A stretch of 53,271 nucleotides of DNA from NCBI GenBank assembly GCA_049999765.1, contig JBNGIQ010009343.1:41439-94709 (forward strand), read 5' to 3'. This DNA is from Phaeoceros laevis (lineage: Eukaryota; Anthocerotophyta; Anthocerotopsida; Notothyladales). The notes beneath the pieces were generated by a model. That model ran no database searches and had not been told where the DNA came from. It saw only the letters and a program-made list of their open reading frames with translations. Positions 20,075 to 32,089 of the stretch are shown piece after piece. How positions within the stretch are numbered: the stretch's first letter is position 1; each line of letters starts with the position of its first letter. The position numbers were made by a program, and so were the translations under genes.

Positions 20075-20390
20075 GTGAAATCTAGTAACTAACATGACAT
20101 GATAGCTTAATCGTCATAGATGGCATGTCGAGAAATCTAGTAACTAACATGACATGATAGCTTAATCGTCATAGATGGCATGTCGAGTAGTAATACTTGG
20201 CATGCGGACATGACGGCGAAATCTAGTAACTAACATGACATGATAGCTTAATCGTCATAGATGGCATGTCGAGAAATCTACAGTGAAATCTAGTATCTAA
20301 CATGACATGATAGCTTCATCGTCATAGATGGCATGTCGAGTAGTAATACTTGGCATGCCACGGACATGACGGCGAGCACGTCGATCCCAA
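20075..20390. repeat. Tandem array of about 54-85 bp units
   Basis: Four copies of AAATCTAGTA(A/T)CTAACATGA continue into CATAGATGGCATGTCGAG. Two of them are followed by TAGTAATACTTGGCATGC and a GACATGACGGC tail. The first half is the inverse of the tail of dispersed repeats A and B. Confidence 0.85.
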
Positions 20391-20469
20391 CCTGGAATCG
20401 GTATAGCGCGGCTCCTTGCTACTACTACTACCATTGTGTTGTGTTTAGTATTTACCCAAAGCACCATTA

Positions 20470-21052
20470 TAAATAAAACTCTTTTCCTTCCGCTTCTACA
20501 CAATCTACAGGTACAAAATTACAAATGGTCTGTGCAACTGGCCTCCAACTTGGGTAAAGGCATTGTTGGCCTGAAGTAAGTGCCAATGTTTCCCTGGACA
20601 CTAAGAAACTCTGAAGTCTTTGCCAGAGCCACAAGGGGCCAACAACGTAAGAATCTAAGCTCGACAAAGCAAATGTGAAGTAGCTGTTCTTTGTATTTTG
20701 ATGCCTCATCGAACTGCGGAGATGGAATAGGCTGACAAAAAATCGGAACTGGAAAAAATCTGCAAGTTGCCGTTGGGACAGTCTCCCGGGACTCTCCCCA
20801 GACTTTCAGACCGACGGGGCTCATAGAACCACCACTCATTCGAGGTGATCTTGTCTCCCCAGTTCCTCTTCTCCATCTTAGGAGACCGGTAGAGCACTCA
20901 CAGGTCAGGCAGGTGATTTGTCCGGGAGGTGGATGAGAGGCTGCCCTGCCGGCCAGCCTCTCCCTCCCCTCTGGATGAGATGATCCGACCAGCAACTCAG
21001 TGAAGCTGCTGACAGAATAGTAGTGCAGTGGCTGCAACCCTATACAGGACAA
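20470..21052 (-). CDS. Unrecognised two-exon candidate
   Basis: Minus-strand frames upstream (to about 20927, CLTC before a GTGAGT donor) and downstream (from about 20753 after TTTTTTCCAG, including FDEASKYKEQLLHICFVELR and EFLSVQGNIGTYF, stop at 20519) look protein-like. They could be joined by an intron. I recognise no family, and no ATG is decisive. It may also be a decayed exon or chance. Confidence 0.22.
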
Positions 21053-21582
21053 ATTTGCATAATAGACATTGCAAGTTTGTGCTGGAACTTCAGACTTTGT
21101 ACTGCAGGTCTACCACGGAAGGTGTCACCCTACAAGCTGGGCATGCGGACAACTAAGCACGGGTTAATTTGGACAGGTGTCTAGGACTCACAATTGTGAG
21201 TTGCAACGTCAATCGCAAGCTTGCAATTGTTGTATGCCAACTCCACATTTTCCCCTCCCTCGCCCCTAGCTAAGAGGGAGCCTGCGGGGAGAGGGGGAGA
21301 CTATCGCAACATCCATCTACAGTAGTATGATTTTTCAAGATTTCGGATTTCAATTGACCAGGTTTTGCGCCAGCAGCGTCGGGCGTCAGTACCGACGCTT
21401 TCAGACGTACCGGTAGCTTCATAGCGACTTCTACCGATACTTCCGTGTTACGCTTTAGGGTCAGATCCCGAGTCACCCAGTCACCCCGTGGCCGTCATGG
21501 AGCCTGCGGTATTGGGGGTTGGTGGCGAGTATGAGCACGGGGGAGCGGCTGTGTGTAGGTCGGAGGACTGACTAGGTAAGAC
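21053..21582. other. Intergenic, no gene seen
   Basis: A purine-rich stretch (21270-21300, GAGGGAGCC...GGGGAGAGGGGGAGA) and otherwise unique sequence. Nothing can be supported as coding. Confidence 0.4.
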
Positions 21583-22115
21583 TTGGATGCATTGCGTCTG
21601 GCGTTTCTCGAGCTCATGGAGCCTGACTTGGAGGTAGCGGTACCGGCAGCCTCCAATCCGTGGTTTCTGGCATGCTCCACCGGACGGCGTGCGGAGGTGG
21701 AGCGGTTGCTCCAGATCAAGTCGCCCCTGTTTTCCAGCGCCACGACGAGGATGGCCTCGCAGGGCTACACCTGGCTGCCACTGAAGGTCACCTCGGAGGC
21801 GCAGAAACACTGCTAACAGCCTCCCGCCAAAGAGGGGCTTCGAGACGGCAGCACAGTTTCTCAGAGCCACTGGCAGATGGGGGCGGACACCTCTCCACCA
21901 CGGCTGGTGCACATGGCGGATGAAGCGGCCGTGAAGGTCCAGGTTGTCCTATTTTGAAGGACAACTTGGGCCTCACGCTCGCTTCATCCGCCACAAGGCA
22001 CGAAATTTCGCGAGTGCTACGAGGTGATGGAAGGGGAGGATGATGCCGATCGATTGAGAGGGAGGGGCATGTCCACGGCCGGTCATACCGCATTGCACTT
22101 GGCTGCATGGAGACT
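21583..22115 (+). pseudogene. Ankyrin-repeat gene fragment, decayed
   Basis: Three ankyrin-like pieces lie on the plus strand in different frames: NPWFLACSTGRRAEVERLL (about 21655-21715), DEDGLAGLHLAATEGHLGG (about 21740-21800) and AGHTALHLAA (about 22076-22106). The (G-x-T/A)-LHLAA core and the loop spacing are typical. Frameshifts separate the pieces and no full frame exists. It may be a relic of a plant ankyrin-repeat protein such as the ACD6 type (inference). Confidence 0.6.
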
Positions 22116-22151
22116 ACTGTCTTTGGGTTTTTGTCCATGATCTGGGCAGGT

Positions 22152-22338
22152 ATTGTGCTTTCAGTGTTGCTAGTGCGTTTTTTCCGTAAGCCTGCCAAGA
22201 TATAGCCATGGCTTGAAGGCAGGCAGGAATTGACAGCCAACTTCTCTCCGGTTGTGCTAAACCAACAAGCTAGCTGCTTTCAGTGTTGCTCTTGCGTTTT
22301 CTTCCGTAAGCCTGCCGAGATATAGCCATGGTTCCAAA
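22152..22338. repeat. Direct duplication, ~60 bp at ~124 bp spacing
   Basis: GCTTTCAGTGTTGCT ... GCCTGCC(A/G)AGATATAG occurs at about 22152-22212 and again at about 22276-22336 with a few changes. It immediately follows the ankyrin debris. Confidence 0.75.
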
Positions 22339-22339
22339 G

Positions 22340-23874
22340 GAATGCTCGTCCCTTTTGATTAGTCTGGGTTCAAAGAAGGCACTTCAGTCGGAGGGAAGTG
22401 ATGTGAACTCCGGGTTTGCAGTGTGGACGAGGTATCCATCTGTCGTCGTGCCTACATAGGTAGCAATGCAGCTGGTGATGCTGGACACGCATTGTGAATG
22501 TTAGAAATGCAGTTGTCCATACTAGAGTTGTGGTCTGTGCTTGATATCTAGCTGTCTTAACTGAAGACGTGCAAAATCTCTGGCGGACTTTGTGCAAAAC
22601 TTTGGGTGTGCGACTTGCGATGGTGTGCTCATGATGCTGCTGTTTGTGGTTTTTGTATAACAATTTCTTGTACCAGTTGGTGTGTTCGGTGGTCAGTCAT
22701 GATGAGCAATTAACATCATCAGCAGCAGCAGCTGTTGAAGGAGACGAACCTCGTATCGCCGCATCGTCGGCTTCACTTCCATCCTCAGCTTCCCATTTGT
22801 CCCCAAGGATCAAGGCAGACGATAGAGGCTGCACGTTGACAACAGTGCTGGCAGCTTAGCCAGGCAGATACAAATAAAAAGCGTTGTGCATCTGGTAGAT
22901 AAGACGGGCGGGCGTTCAAAAACAGAAGCTGAGGAAAACTTTGGAAACTTTGTTGAAACTGCAGTGTCAAAAACTTGTGCTCGAGATGAAACTGCGACTA
23001 GCAGTGTGCAGGACATGCCAGGTCTTGGTGCTGGAGCGGTGGCAGATTGAAACCATGAATTGAGATTCATGGTTTCAAATCTCTTAGCGAAGGAAAACCC
23101 TGTGAGCAGCTGTAAACACATAGACCCATTCAGTCTAGGCATGCTTTTGCGTGGCGTGGCTGGTGTATTAGCAGAACCTATCAGTCTAGCTGTTCTGTGT
23201 TTTTTGATGCCTTCCCGAAATTCTGTTGACGGTTCGAACCTTCATTTGTGCGTTCGGAGCCTGCCGCCTGCATCCACACAGGCTCGTGGACAATGCCTTG
23301 CCCAAGCACTGTATGTGGGATCCTGCAAAGGCTGCACATGGGCCACTTCCGCAATTGCAAAGCTAGTACAGTAATTGCACTCCACTTTACTACGGCGCCT
23401 GGCCGTGAAGAATGCACACGAGGACCAGTAGAGAGGCTAGAGAGCCAGCAGTCTCTTGTCTTCACCACATTAATTGCACCAGTCTGTCATCTTCACCGCA
23501 TTAATTGTCACCAATCTCTCATTTTCACCATATTAATTGACTTAATGTACTAGTCTAGGAAGGTTTCAACTTTCAAGTTGTTTGCCTTACTGACTACCAC
23601 GTGGTTTCCTTATGGCAAGGAGTGGGATAGTGTGGGCTTGCTCACTGCCTCACTCAATCCCTGTGAAAGTCCTTCAACTACATCCCTGTTCGGTGTACAA
23701 AATCGATTTCCCCTCAAACCGAGGACCTTGAAACCGTGGCCACCCTTATGAATGGAGGCCCTGTTTCCTACTTCAAGAATCAGGTTGCCCACCTTTCACC
23801 GTCGATTTTTCAGTGGCCCTATCCTACTGACTCAATTTCAGCACCAGTCACTGAATCTTTCGCATCAGGCACGA
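22340..23874. other. Intergenic region downstream of RIBA
   Basis: No gene is supported. At 23467-23540 a unit of about 33 bp, (T/C)CTTCACC(A/G)CATTAATTG, occurs three times with changes. It should include the RIBA 3' untranslated region. Confidence 0.45.
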
Positions 23875-26159
23875 TTATTCTGGAAAGGATCCAGGGCCAT
23901 CCGACCCATAGACATGACCCATTTTTGCACGTTTTGTCTCAAGGTACCGTTCGTTCTCTTTCGTAATAGGAGAGATGACGGGTACTCGGCCCGTGACTGC
24001 TAGACCATAGCCCTTCAAACCCACAAACTTGGATGGGTTGTTCGTCATCAGTTTCATGGTTTGCACTCCTACATCTCGTAAAATCTGCAAACAAATCCAT
24101 CCAGCTTCTCACGGCCGTGGCCAATAGTAGCAACAACAAAATACTGCACGGCACACTGACACTTTGGCACTCATGTCAAGGATATCTGGTTGTAAACATA
24201 CCTGGGCACCAATGCCATATTCACGAGAATCAACTGGGAGGCCAAGTTCCACATTGGCTTCTACAGTGTCACGCCCATCATCTTGTAAGTTGTACGCTCG
24301 TAGCTTGTGACCCAAGCCTATACCTCTACCTTCATGTCCTCGCAGATAAACAAGCACACCCCTTCCAGCTTTCTCCATTTCTTGCATTGCAAGACCAAGT
24401 TGGTTGCCACAGTCACATCTGGCTGAGCCAAAAATGTCACCCGTGAGACACTCGGAGTGCACTCTCACCAGGACATCCATACCATTCCCTATGTCTCCCT
24501 GCACAGTTGCGAAGTTCAATTAGAATCGGCATACATGACCTAATCAACGAAGGCAGGCTGAAAATGGCAGCAGTCTGACACTAACCTTCACCATAGCTAT
24601 ATGTTCAATACCATCTAGTTGTGATTGGTAGCTGTAGGCCTGAAAAGTGCCCCATTTGGTTGGCAATCGGGCAATAGCTGTCCGGGTCACCAGTTTTTCT
24701 CGCTTTCTCCTGTACCTGTAGAACTACAGTAAAAGACTGTCAGGAACCACAACAGGAACATTCATCCCAGCTATTCTCCATATGCCACTAAGGATGACAG
24801 AATTCAGGAAAAAAGCAAAAAAAAAAAGGGCCCATAGAAGGGTCATGGACATCTAGACACTACCTGACAAGATCGGCAATGGATATTAGCAAAATATTGT
24901 GCTCCTTGGCAAACTCTTTCAGTTTGGGCAACCTTGACATTGAACCATCGTCTGGGTCCACAAGCTCACATAAGACACCAGCTGGTGCCAGGCCTGCCAG
25001 AGATGCAAGATCTACAGACGCTTCCGTGTGTCCTGCCCTCTTCAGCACCCCACCCTCACAATATCGCAACGGGAAAATATGGCCTGGCCGGCGGAAATGC
25101 TCAGGCTTGGAATCTGGAGAAGCAAGATCCCGAATTGTTTTTGCACGGTCACTCGCAGATACTCCAGTTGTCGTCCCCGTCTTAGCATCCTGTCCAAAGA
25201 TAATGAGTCAACTGATCAATGACCGACTATTTCTATTCATCCAAAGCTTTACCAGCATCACAAATCAGGCGACTTCAGAACATAAAGTCCAGAAAACTCA
25301 AAAACCTACGAAATGGTACGCACCACAGTGATTGTGAAGGCTGTTCGAAGAGCATCCTCGTTCTCCTTGTCCTTAACCATGAGAGGGATATTCAGACGCT
25401 CTAGCTGGTCGGCCTTCATGCCAACGCAAATGATCCCAGTCCCGTGCTTCACCATGAAAGCAATCGACTCCGGTGTGACCAGAGATGCTGCCATGATAAG
25501 ATCCCCTTCATTTTCTCTGTCTTCATCATCCACTGCAACAACAAACTGCAGTCACAATACCCTTGGTCACTTTAGGCCAATCCACTACAACCAAATGGAT
25601 CAGTCGATTGCATACCGATTACAGAGGCAATGTACGGAGACCATACCTTTCCTTGTTGAAGAGCCTCAACAGCCTCCCCAATCGAGGCGAATCCAGGTGA
25701 GGGCTGATCCGGATCGCCTTCTGCTTCACTGGCAAAGAAATTTTCCGTCTGCTGCGTTATCTCAGCAGTCACAACCTGAAAAGCACCTACTTGAGGCCCG
25801 ATCCCATTGACTGATTCAGCAGCAGCTTCCGAGGGACTGGCATTCCTGTTGCTGACGGCATAGCACATTGGACTTTGCCTTCTGGCAGTCCCCCGGGGCT
25901 CGAAGCCATGGAATGCCGCTGGAATCCGACTGGAAGGCACCGCGGCCGCCACAAACACTCCATCACAGTCATCCCTGAGCACAGCATCCGCATTCCTCGC
26001 AGCTAGCTGCAATCTGACTGGCCAAAAACCCTGTCTGGAAGACAAGCACGGTGCCTTGAGCAGCGACGGACGAGACCATGAGGAAACAGCTCTGGAGTAC
26101 GTCGAAGACGATACATCGCTCCCGTTGACGTGGCTGACGGCACTGCCTAGTGCCGCCAT
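23875..26159 (-). CDS. RIBA: Bifunctional riboflavin biosynthesis protein RIBA (DHBP synthase / GTP cyclohydrolase II), chloroplastic
   Basis: Six exons: 26159-25647, 25545-25324, 25189-24864, 24715-24586, 24498-24202 and 24084-23875, with all GT-AG junctions in phase, giving 565 residues. It catalyses the two entry reactions of riboflavin synthesis: ribulose-5-phosphate to DHBP, and GTP to the diaminopyrimidine. Residues 1 to about 160 are a long Ser/Ala/Arg-rich transit peptide plus linker. The DHBP synthase half follows with [25 protein letters not shown], the GTTTGVSA-type loop and HTEASVDLA. The GTP cyclohydrolase II half has the zinc motif [15 protein letters not shown], the GTP-loop [16 protein letters not shown] and NNPSKFVGL. 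The C-terminus ([10 protein letters not shown]) is short. Its first exon is homologous to that of CLPP4 (27962-28479), in inverted orientation across NAGK. Its promoter should lie in 26160-26676. Confidence 0.97.
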
Positions 26160-26676
26160 AGCTGCTTGTGAGGAGACGCAGCTTAGAGCATGGTAAAAGA
26201 TTGGCCTACTTATCGAACCCCGGAAGGCCCCCGTTCCGTTTCCTACATTTTAATATCGAGGCGAGGAAGGAACGAAGGAAGGACGCATGTCTTGTACAAA
26301 CGAACGTGCCAGGGAACGGGAACGGGAAGGATTTAGCGTAGGGGGTCAAGTAAAGGACCACGATGCACCAGATTGTAGGGTTTTCCAAATTGCAGGTTTA
26401 TGGCAATACCCTTAGCCAATATGGCGAAAAGTTAGTTTCGCCTTTTTTGTCGTTTTCGAGGAATCGTTTTCGAGGAATCATAGCCACCGCTGTTGGAAAC
26501 AGCCTCTTACCAGCTGCCATGCTTGCGCCCCCCTGCCTGCATCTAGTCATGTGGACTCTTCCATCCATTTCCAAATCTACGTTCCGCCAATTAGGAAAGG
26601 GTGATGTGTGGCAATCTAACCGGGACCTCCAAAATTTTGATGCAGCCGCAAGCTGTGAATTTTTACAGGGACTAGT
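26160..26676. other. Tail-to-head spacer: RIBA promoter region and NAGK 3' end
   Basis: Non-coding. It contains a direct duplication TCGTTTTCGAGGAATC at about 26450-26480. It must hold the RIBA promoter and NAGK 3' untranslated region. Confidence 0.5.
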
Positions 26677-27735
26677 CTAGCCTGTGATCATTGTACCGGA
26701 TCCTTCATCAGTCAAAATTTCCAACAAAAGGGAATGAGGTTGCCGCCCATCAATGATGTGCGCAGCTCGCACCCCTTGTGCTACAGAGCGAACCCCGCAC
26801 TCTACCTTAGGAATCATACCTCCTTTGACAATACCTTCCGCTATGAGTTTTCTCACTCCTTTGATGTCCACTTCCTTCACCAGTGTGTCAGGTCTGTCCT
26901 TATCACGCAACACCCCTGCAACATCAGTCATCAGAATAACCTTTTCGGCACCCAAAGCTGCTGCAATCTCTCCAGCTGCTGTGTCTGCATTAATGTTGTA
27001 GGCCTGCCCATCCGAATCTGCTGCCACTGATGCGATTACAGGAATGTTCCCGTTGCTCAAGATACCCTGGAGTACTGCTGAATTGATAGCGGTGATCTCT
27101 CCCACAAAGCCTAAACCACCACCAGCTGGCCTTGCAGTGATGAGCCTGCCATCCTTCCCGCACATGCCTATGGCAGTTCCGCCCGCCCGATTGATGAGAG
27201 AAACGAGGGACTTGTTGACCTTGCCGACCAGTACCATCTCCACGACCTCCATCGTCGGGGCGTCCGTCACACGCAGCCCATTCTTAAACTGGGGTTGAAT
27301 GCCGAGCCTGGTGAGCCAGGAATTGATCTCCGGGCCGCCTCCATGCACGAGCACGGGCCTTAAGCCCACGCACGACAGAAGCACCAGGTCCTTAAGCACT
27401 CCGTCCATGAGCGTTTGATCCTTCATGGCAGCCCCTCCATACTTGACCACAACAATCTTGTTCTGGAACCTCTGGATGAAGGGCAGCGCCTCGGCCAGAA
27501 TGTCCACTCTGTCCTGAGCCGAGTACAAGCCGGGGGCTTTGGCCACCGCCTCCTCCTGCACCGCCTGAATCTGCACCTGAGCCATGCATTGCCCCAGCCG
27601 TGCTTTTTTCTTCCCTCGTCCACACAGCAGGCGAGGCGGAACTGCTATGCTGAAAGCGGCATGCTGATGCTCAAATGCCAGCGCTAGAGGCTGCTGCTGA
27701 GCCACCAAACTGGGACAGCTCACGATTTTCAACAT
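26677..27735 (-). CDS. NAGK: Acetylglutamate kinase, chloroplastic
   Basis: An intronless gene of 352 residues, near the Arabidopsis length of 347. It phosphorylates N-acetylglutamate, the controlled step of arginine synthesis in plastids, where the plant enzyme is activated by PII. The ATG at 27735 (MLKIVSCPS) is chosen because the residues before it overlap the CLPP4 coding start and are not conserved, while about 60 residues of transit-peptide type follow it. The kinase core shows [68 protein letters not shown] and [10 protein letters not shown], and a C-terminal GTMITG. It is head-to-head with CLPP4 (226 bp between start codons). Confidence 0.96.
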   Translation of the reverse strand: MLKIVSCPSLVAQQQPLALAFEHQHAAFSIAVPPRLLCGRGKKKARLGQCMAQVQIQAVQEEAVAKAPGLYSAQDRVDILAEALPFIQRFQNKIVVVKYGGAAMKDQTLMDGVLKDLVLLSCVGLRPVLVHGGGPEINSWLTRLGIQPQFKNGLRVTDAPTMEVVEMVLVGKVNKSLVSLINRAGGTAIGMCGKDGRLITARPAGGGLGFVGEITAINSAVLQGILSNGNIPVIASVAADSDGQAYNINADTAAGEIAAALGAEKVILMTDVAGVLRDKDRPDTLVKEVDIKGVRKLIAEGIVKGGMIPKVECGVRSVAQGVRAAHIIDGRQPHSLLLEILTDEGSGTMITG

Positions 27736-27961
27736 GCCTTCTAACAGGTTGAGGCAGGAGGAAACGGAGCTCAAATGCTGCTGCTGTTGGATTCGACACA
27801 CACGAAGTAGGGCAGGACAAGAGTGACAAGAGTTGCAGGGAGCCTTCGACGTGACCCTTTTCCGTTTGTAAACCGGGTTTTCAACTCGCAGGGAACCGTG
27901 GTTAGAGGAGGCCAACCCGTCTTCCAGCAGTGGACCTGCTTTGCTGCGTGCGTTACGGGCT
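27736..27961. promoter_or_regulatory. Shared NAGK/CLPP4 upstream region
   Basis: Only 226 bases separate the divergent start codons, so both promoters and both leaders must fit here or overlap coding sequence. No TATA box is obvious, which is common in plant plastid-protein housekeeping genes. A bidirectional promoter is inferred. Confidence 0.5.
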
Positions 27962-29179
27962 ATGGCAGCAGCTATGGCCGCAATAGGCAGTGCCGTCTGC
28001 CACGTGCACGGAAGCGACCTCTCCTCTTCTTCTTCCTGCTCAACAGCATCCTCCTCCCGCTCTCCGCGCGGGCTCCTTTGCAAGTCACCCCGACATCCAG
28101 CTCGGTCCGCTTCTTCCAGGCAGGGTTTTGTGAGGCAGGCTCGATTGCAGGTTGTGGCCAGAAATGCGGATGTTTCCTGCTCAGCTGTGCTCAGGGACGA
28201 AAGTGCTGGAATCTCCTCGTTCCCGTGGAGTGCAGCTCCGACGGCAGTCTACGGTGTGGAGCCCCGGGTAGTGGCCACTACTCAGAGCCCTGCCCAGGCC
28301 ACGAGGTCAGCTGAGGCGGATGTCATGGGCCTGCTGCTGCGGCAGCGCATCGTCTTCCTCGGTCATCAAATGGACGACTTTGTGGCGGACGCCATTGTCA
28401 GCCAGCTCCTGCTCCTGGATGCCATGGATCCTAAGAAGACAATTCGTCTCTTCGTCAATTGCCCAGGCGGATCCATTAGGTATGCTAAATTGCATTCTGC
28501 TCATCCTCTCGGCCTGTTGGATGTCTGTCGAGGTGTAGCAGGAAGGGCAGGCAGCATTTTCGACTGTCGGAATCCATGTCAATAACCTAGAACTCACTCA
28601 CAGTTGTTTGGTCACCTTCCTGCACCACTGTAGATTCAGGTCCTGTGCAGGTCTCGTATCAATCACTACTAACAGTCTGTTGTATGTGTTTGTAGTGCTG
28701 CTATGGGAATTTATGATGCCATTCAATTATGCCGGGCTGAGGTCTCCACAATTGCATTCGGCCTGGCTGCCTCCACAGCAGCCATAGTGCTAGCAGGAGG
28801 CTCCAAGGGCAAACGATTTGCCATGCCCAATGCCAGAATCATGATGCACCAGCCTTTGGGAGGAGCTAGTGGGCAGGCTATTGATGTGGAAATTCAAGCA
28901 AAGGAAATCATGTACCACAAGAGCAACATCATCCGCATTGTCTCAGAGATCACAGGGCGGTCATACGAGCAAGTGGAGAAGGACATCGACAGAGACCGCT
29001 ACATGTCCCCAGTGGAGGCCATGGAGTATGGTCTTATCGATGGCGTCATTGACCAGGAAGCCATAATTCCTCTGGCACCGAATGTGGAGAGAGTTGCCCG
29101 TCGAAAGGAGTATGCTGAGGCCGAGAGTGATCCTCGCAAGTTCCTCATTCCTGTCATCCCAGACGATGAGATCTACTGA
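27962..29179 (+). CDS. CLPP4: ATP-dependent Clp protease proteolytic subunit 4, chloroplastic
   Basis: Two exons, 27962-28479 and 28696-29179, give 333 residues (or 329 from the ATG at 27974, which aligns with the RIBA start). It is a ClpP subunit of the stromal Clp core protease. The catalytic triad is visible: Ser about 199 (GLAASTAA), His about 224 (MMHQPLGG) and Asp in [18 protein letters not shown]. The block [20 protein letters not shown] and the C-terminal IPDDEIY match CLPP4 rather than CLPP3, 5 or 6. The N-terminal ~120 residues are a Ser/Ala/Arg-rich transit peptide, longer than usual. They are clearly homologous to the RIBA transit peptide ([28 protein letters not shown]). Next, on the plus strand, is RPL23. 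Confidence 0.96.
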
Positions 29180-29462
29180 GAGTGCCATGAGCAATTTTAG
29201 CTAGCTCCGAATGCAAATGTAGGCAGTGGTGGATTTCCCAACTTGCCGTAGGGACGTAGGAAGGACAGTAGAACACGACCAAATGGATTAGCTGTGATAT
29301 TATTGTTCCAAGATTATCACATAACTCCGATATTCATAACCTAAAACTTCGCATTTTACCCTAGCTCCTGTCTTTCCAGACCCAGGACCAAAGGCGTGCG
29401 CAACGAAACCCTAAGTCTTTTGGTGCGAGCGTTGCCCTGTCTGCCGAGCTGAAGCCGGCGCC

Positions 29463-30361
<899 letters not shown>

Positions 30362-32089
30362 GAGTTCCCCTTCAGTGGGATATATCATTTCGTTAGGCTG
30401 GTTGCCGCCGGTTTAGCTTTCAGCCAAGTTTTGTTAGGTGACTTGTGCTCTAAATACATGAGCTTCAGCCAAGTTTGCAGTTGTAGACCTTGTGGTATGA
30501 GTGGTTCAATGTCTTCCTTGCATCCATGTGCGAAAAGCTATGCACGATTTCACGTTCTTTCTCACGTCGTCCCATATCTTTGTGTGTAGCGAAGTCGTAA
30601 GCGGCAAATCACAGATATGGCAACATGAATAGGTTCTTATTGCGGCTGATGCATCTATGACATTTGTGGCTTACGGNNNNNNNNNNNNNNNNNNNNNNNN
30701 NNNNNNNNNNNNNNNNNNNNNNNNNNNNNNNNNNNNNNNNNNNNNNNNNNNNNNNNNNNNNNNNNNNNNNNNNNNNGTGGAGGAAAGGACAAGCATTTGG
30801 ACTTCTGCTTTGCTTGTCCGACAAATACGCATCAGCTAACATTCCAGAAGACTTTGATGCAAAGGATTGTGTGTTAGCGAATCCAAGGTGAGGGATACTA
30901 CCGTCTATTGACGGTCTCTGCGGAGGAAGCTCCAATCCGATGCAGCTCGCGGCCCTGCAATAGTCGGTTGGCCCCACGCGGGTACCGGCCACGCCCGGTA
31001 ACGCCTCTCACATCCCTCTCATCTTCAACCCGCGGTCCCTCTCCTTTCACTCACCGTGCCGGTGCCGGTGCCGGGTCACTCCGATGGATGCACATGTTAT
31101 TCAAATCAGACTCGATACATATCTCCGCAGCTCTCCGTAGTGCATCCCAGTAAGGTGCCAGGTCACACCATATGGTGCTTATGTTATTATTCAGTGGCTA
31201 CCAGTGGCCAGTCGTCCTCTGCGGAGCTGGAGACATCGTTTTGACGTGGCACTAGTGGCCAGTACGGCGCCGGCAGGAAATGGCTGTAGCCGGTTTCGGC
31301 TAATTGAGAAGAGGAATGCTCCATATGTGGTAGTCTATAAACAGCACTGCTTAGTTGGTGCTACCTGTAATGATGAGACCATCCTGGGATGACTGGGCGG
31401 AACAAGCCTACGTGGCCTGCCAACATGGGAACTTGTGCAGACCTGGATTCGTTGCATCTCTGCCTGGCGATGGCGGAGGGCATTCTGCCAACTCGTACAC
31501 TGTTACACACATGTTAACGTGCTCGGTGGATGGCAGGGGCCCCGTGCTGGCCGCCCGTCCTGGAGACGGGCGCCAGGATTCGGTCTGTCTTGTCGCTTTG
31601 ACCAGCCACCTCGCCTTTGAATCGAAGCCTCGGGCTTGCCGGTCACCGTTCAGAGATGGCAGCTGCCTATAATTGTATTCTATTTGCTGCTCCCACCTTC
31701 CAAGCTTCCGGGTACTTCCGCGCACTTCCCGCAGGCAACAATTGGCAAGCGAGTTGTACAGTGAGGTAGTTTATCGCCTATCCAACGGACCTGGACTGTG
31801 GTGGAGGCCGCGCATCCACCTCCCGCGGGCAAAGGTCCGTGCAGGAATTTGGATTGGCCGTGGGATTCGCGGTGCTCTTGCGTGGATCCGAAGGTGGTTA
31901 CAAGGAGCGTGATTGTTGTGTGCGTGTTAGAGGAAACATGGCACGGGGGGATGCGTCAGGAGTTTACGGAGCTTGAAGGATGTCTGCCGGATCCGTAGCT
32001 TGCTACCAAAATGGTGCTGATTGATGGAGGATCACGCAGCCAGTGACCAATCAGTGTTTGTGGAAGCAGAGCATCTGCGGTAGGTCCAT
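30362..32089. other. Intergenic, with an assembly gap
   Basis: Contains the RPL23 3' region, the 100-N gap at 30677-30776, then about 1.3 kb of GC-rich sequence in which several frames are open but none resembles a protein. TAG at 32081 is in frame with, and just before, the XYLT ATG. Confidence 0.5.
30677..30776. other. Assembly gap (100 N)
   Basis: Exactly 100 N, a placeholder of unknown true length. Confidence 0.99.

Noticed and set aside
13600-20400. CRISPR-like array of short repeats
   Set aside because: Repeats are adjacent tandem units without unique spacers of constant length, in a nuclear plant sequence.
27736-28083. 116-residue upstream extension of NAGK
   Set aside because: It is antisense to the CLPP4 first exon and is not transit-peptide-like; the ATG at 27735 gives the family length.
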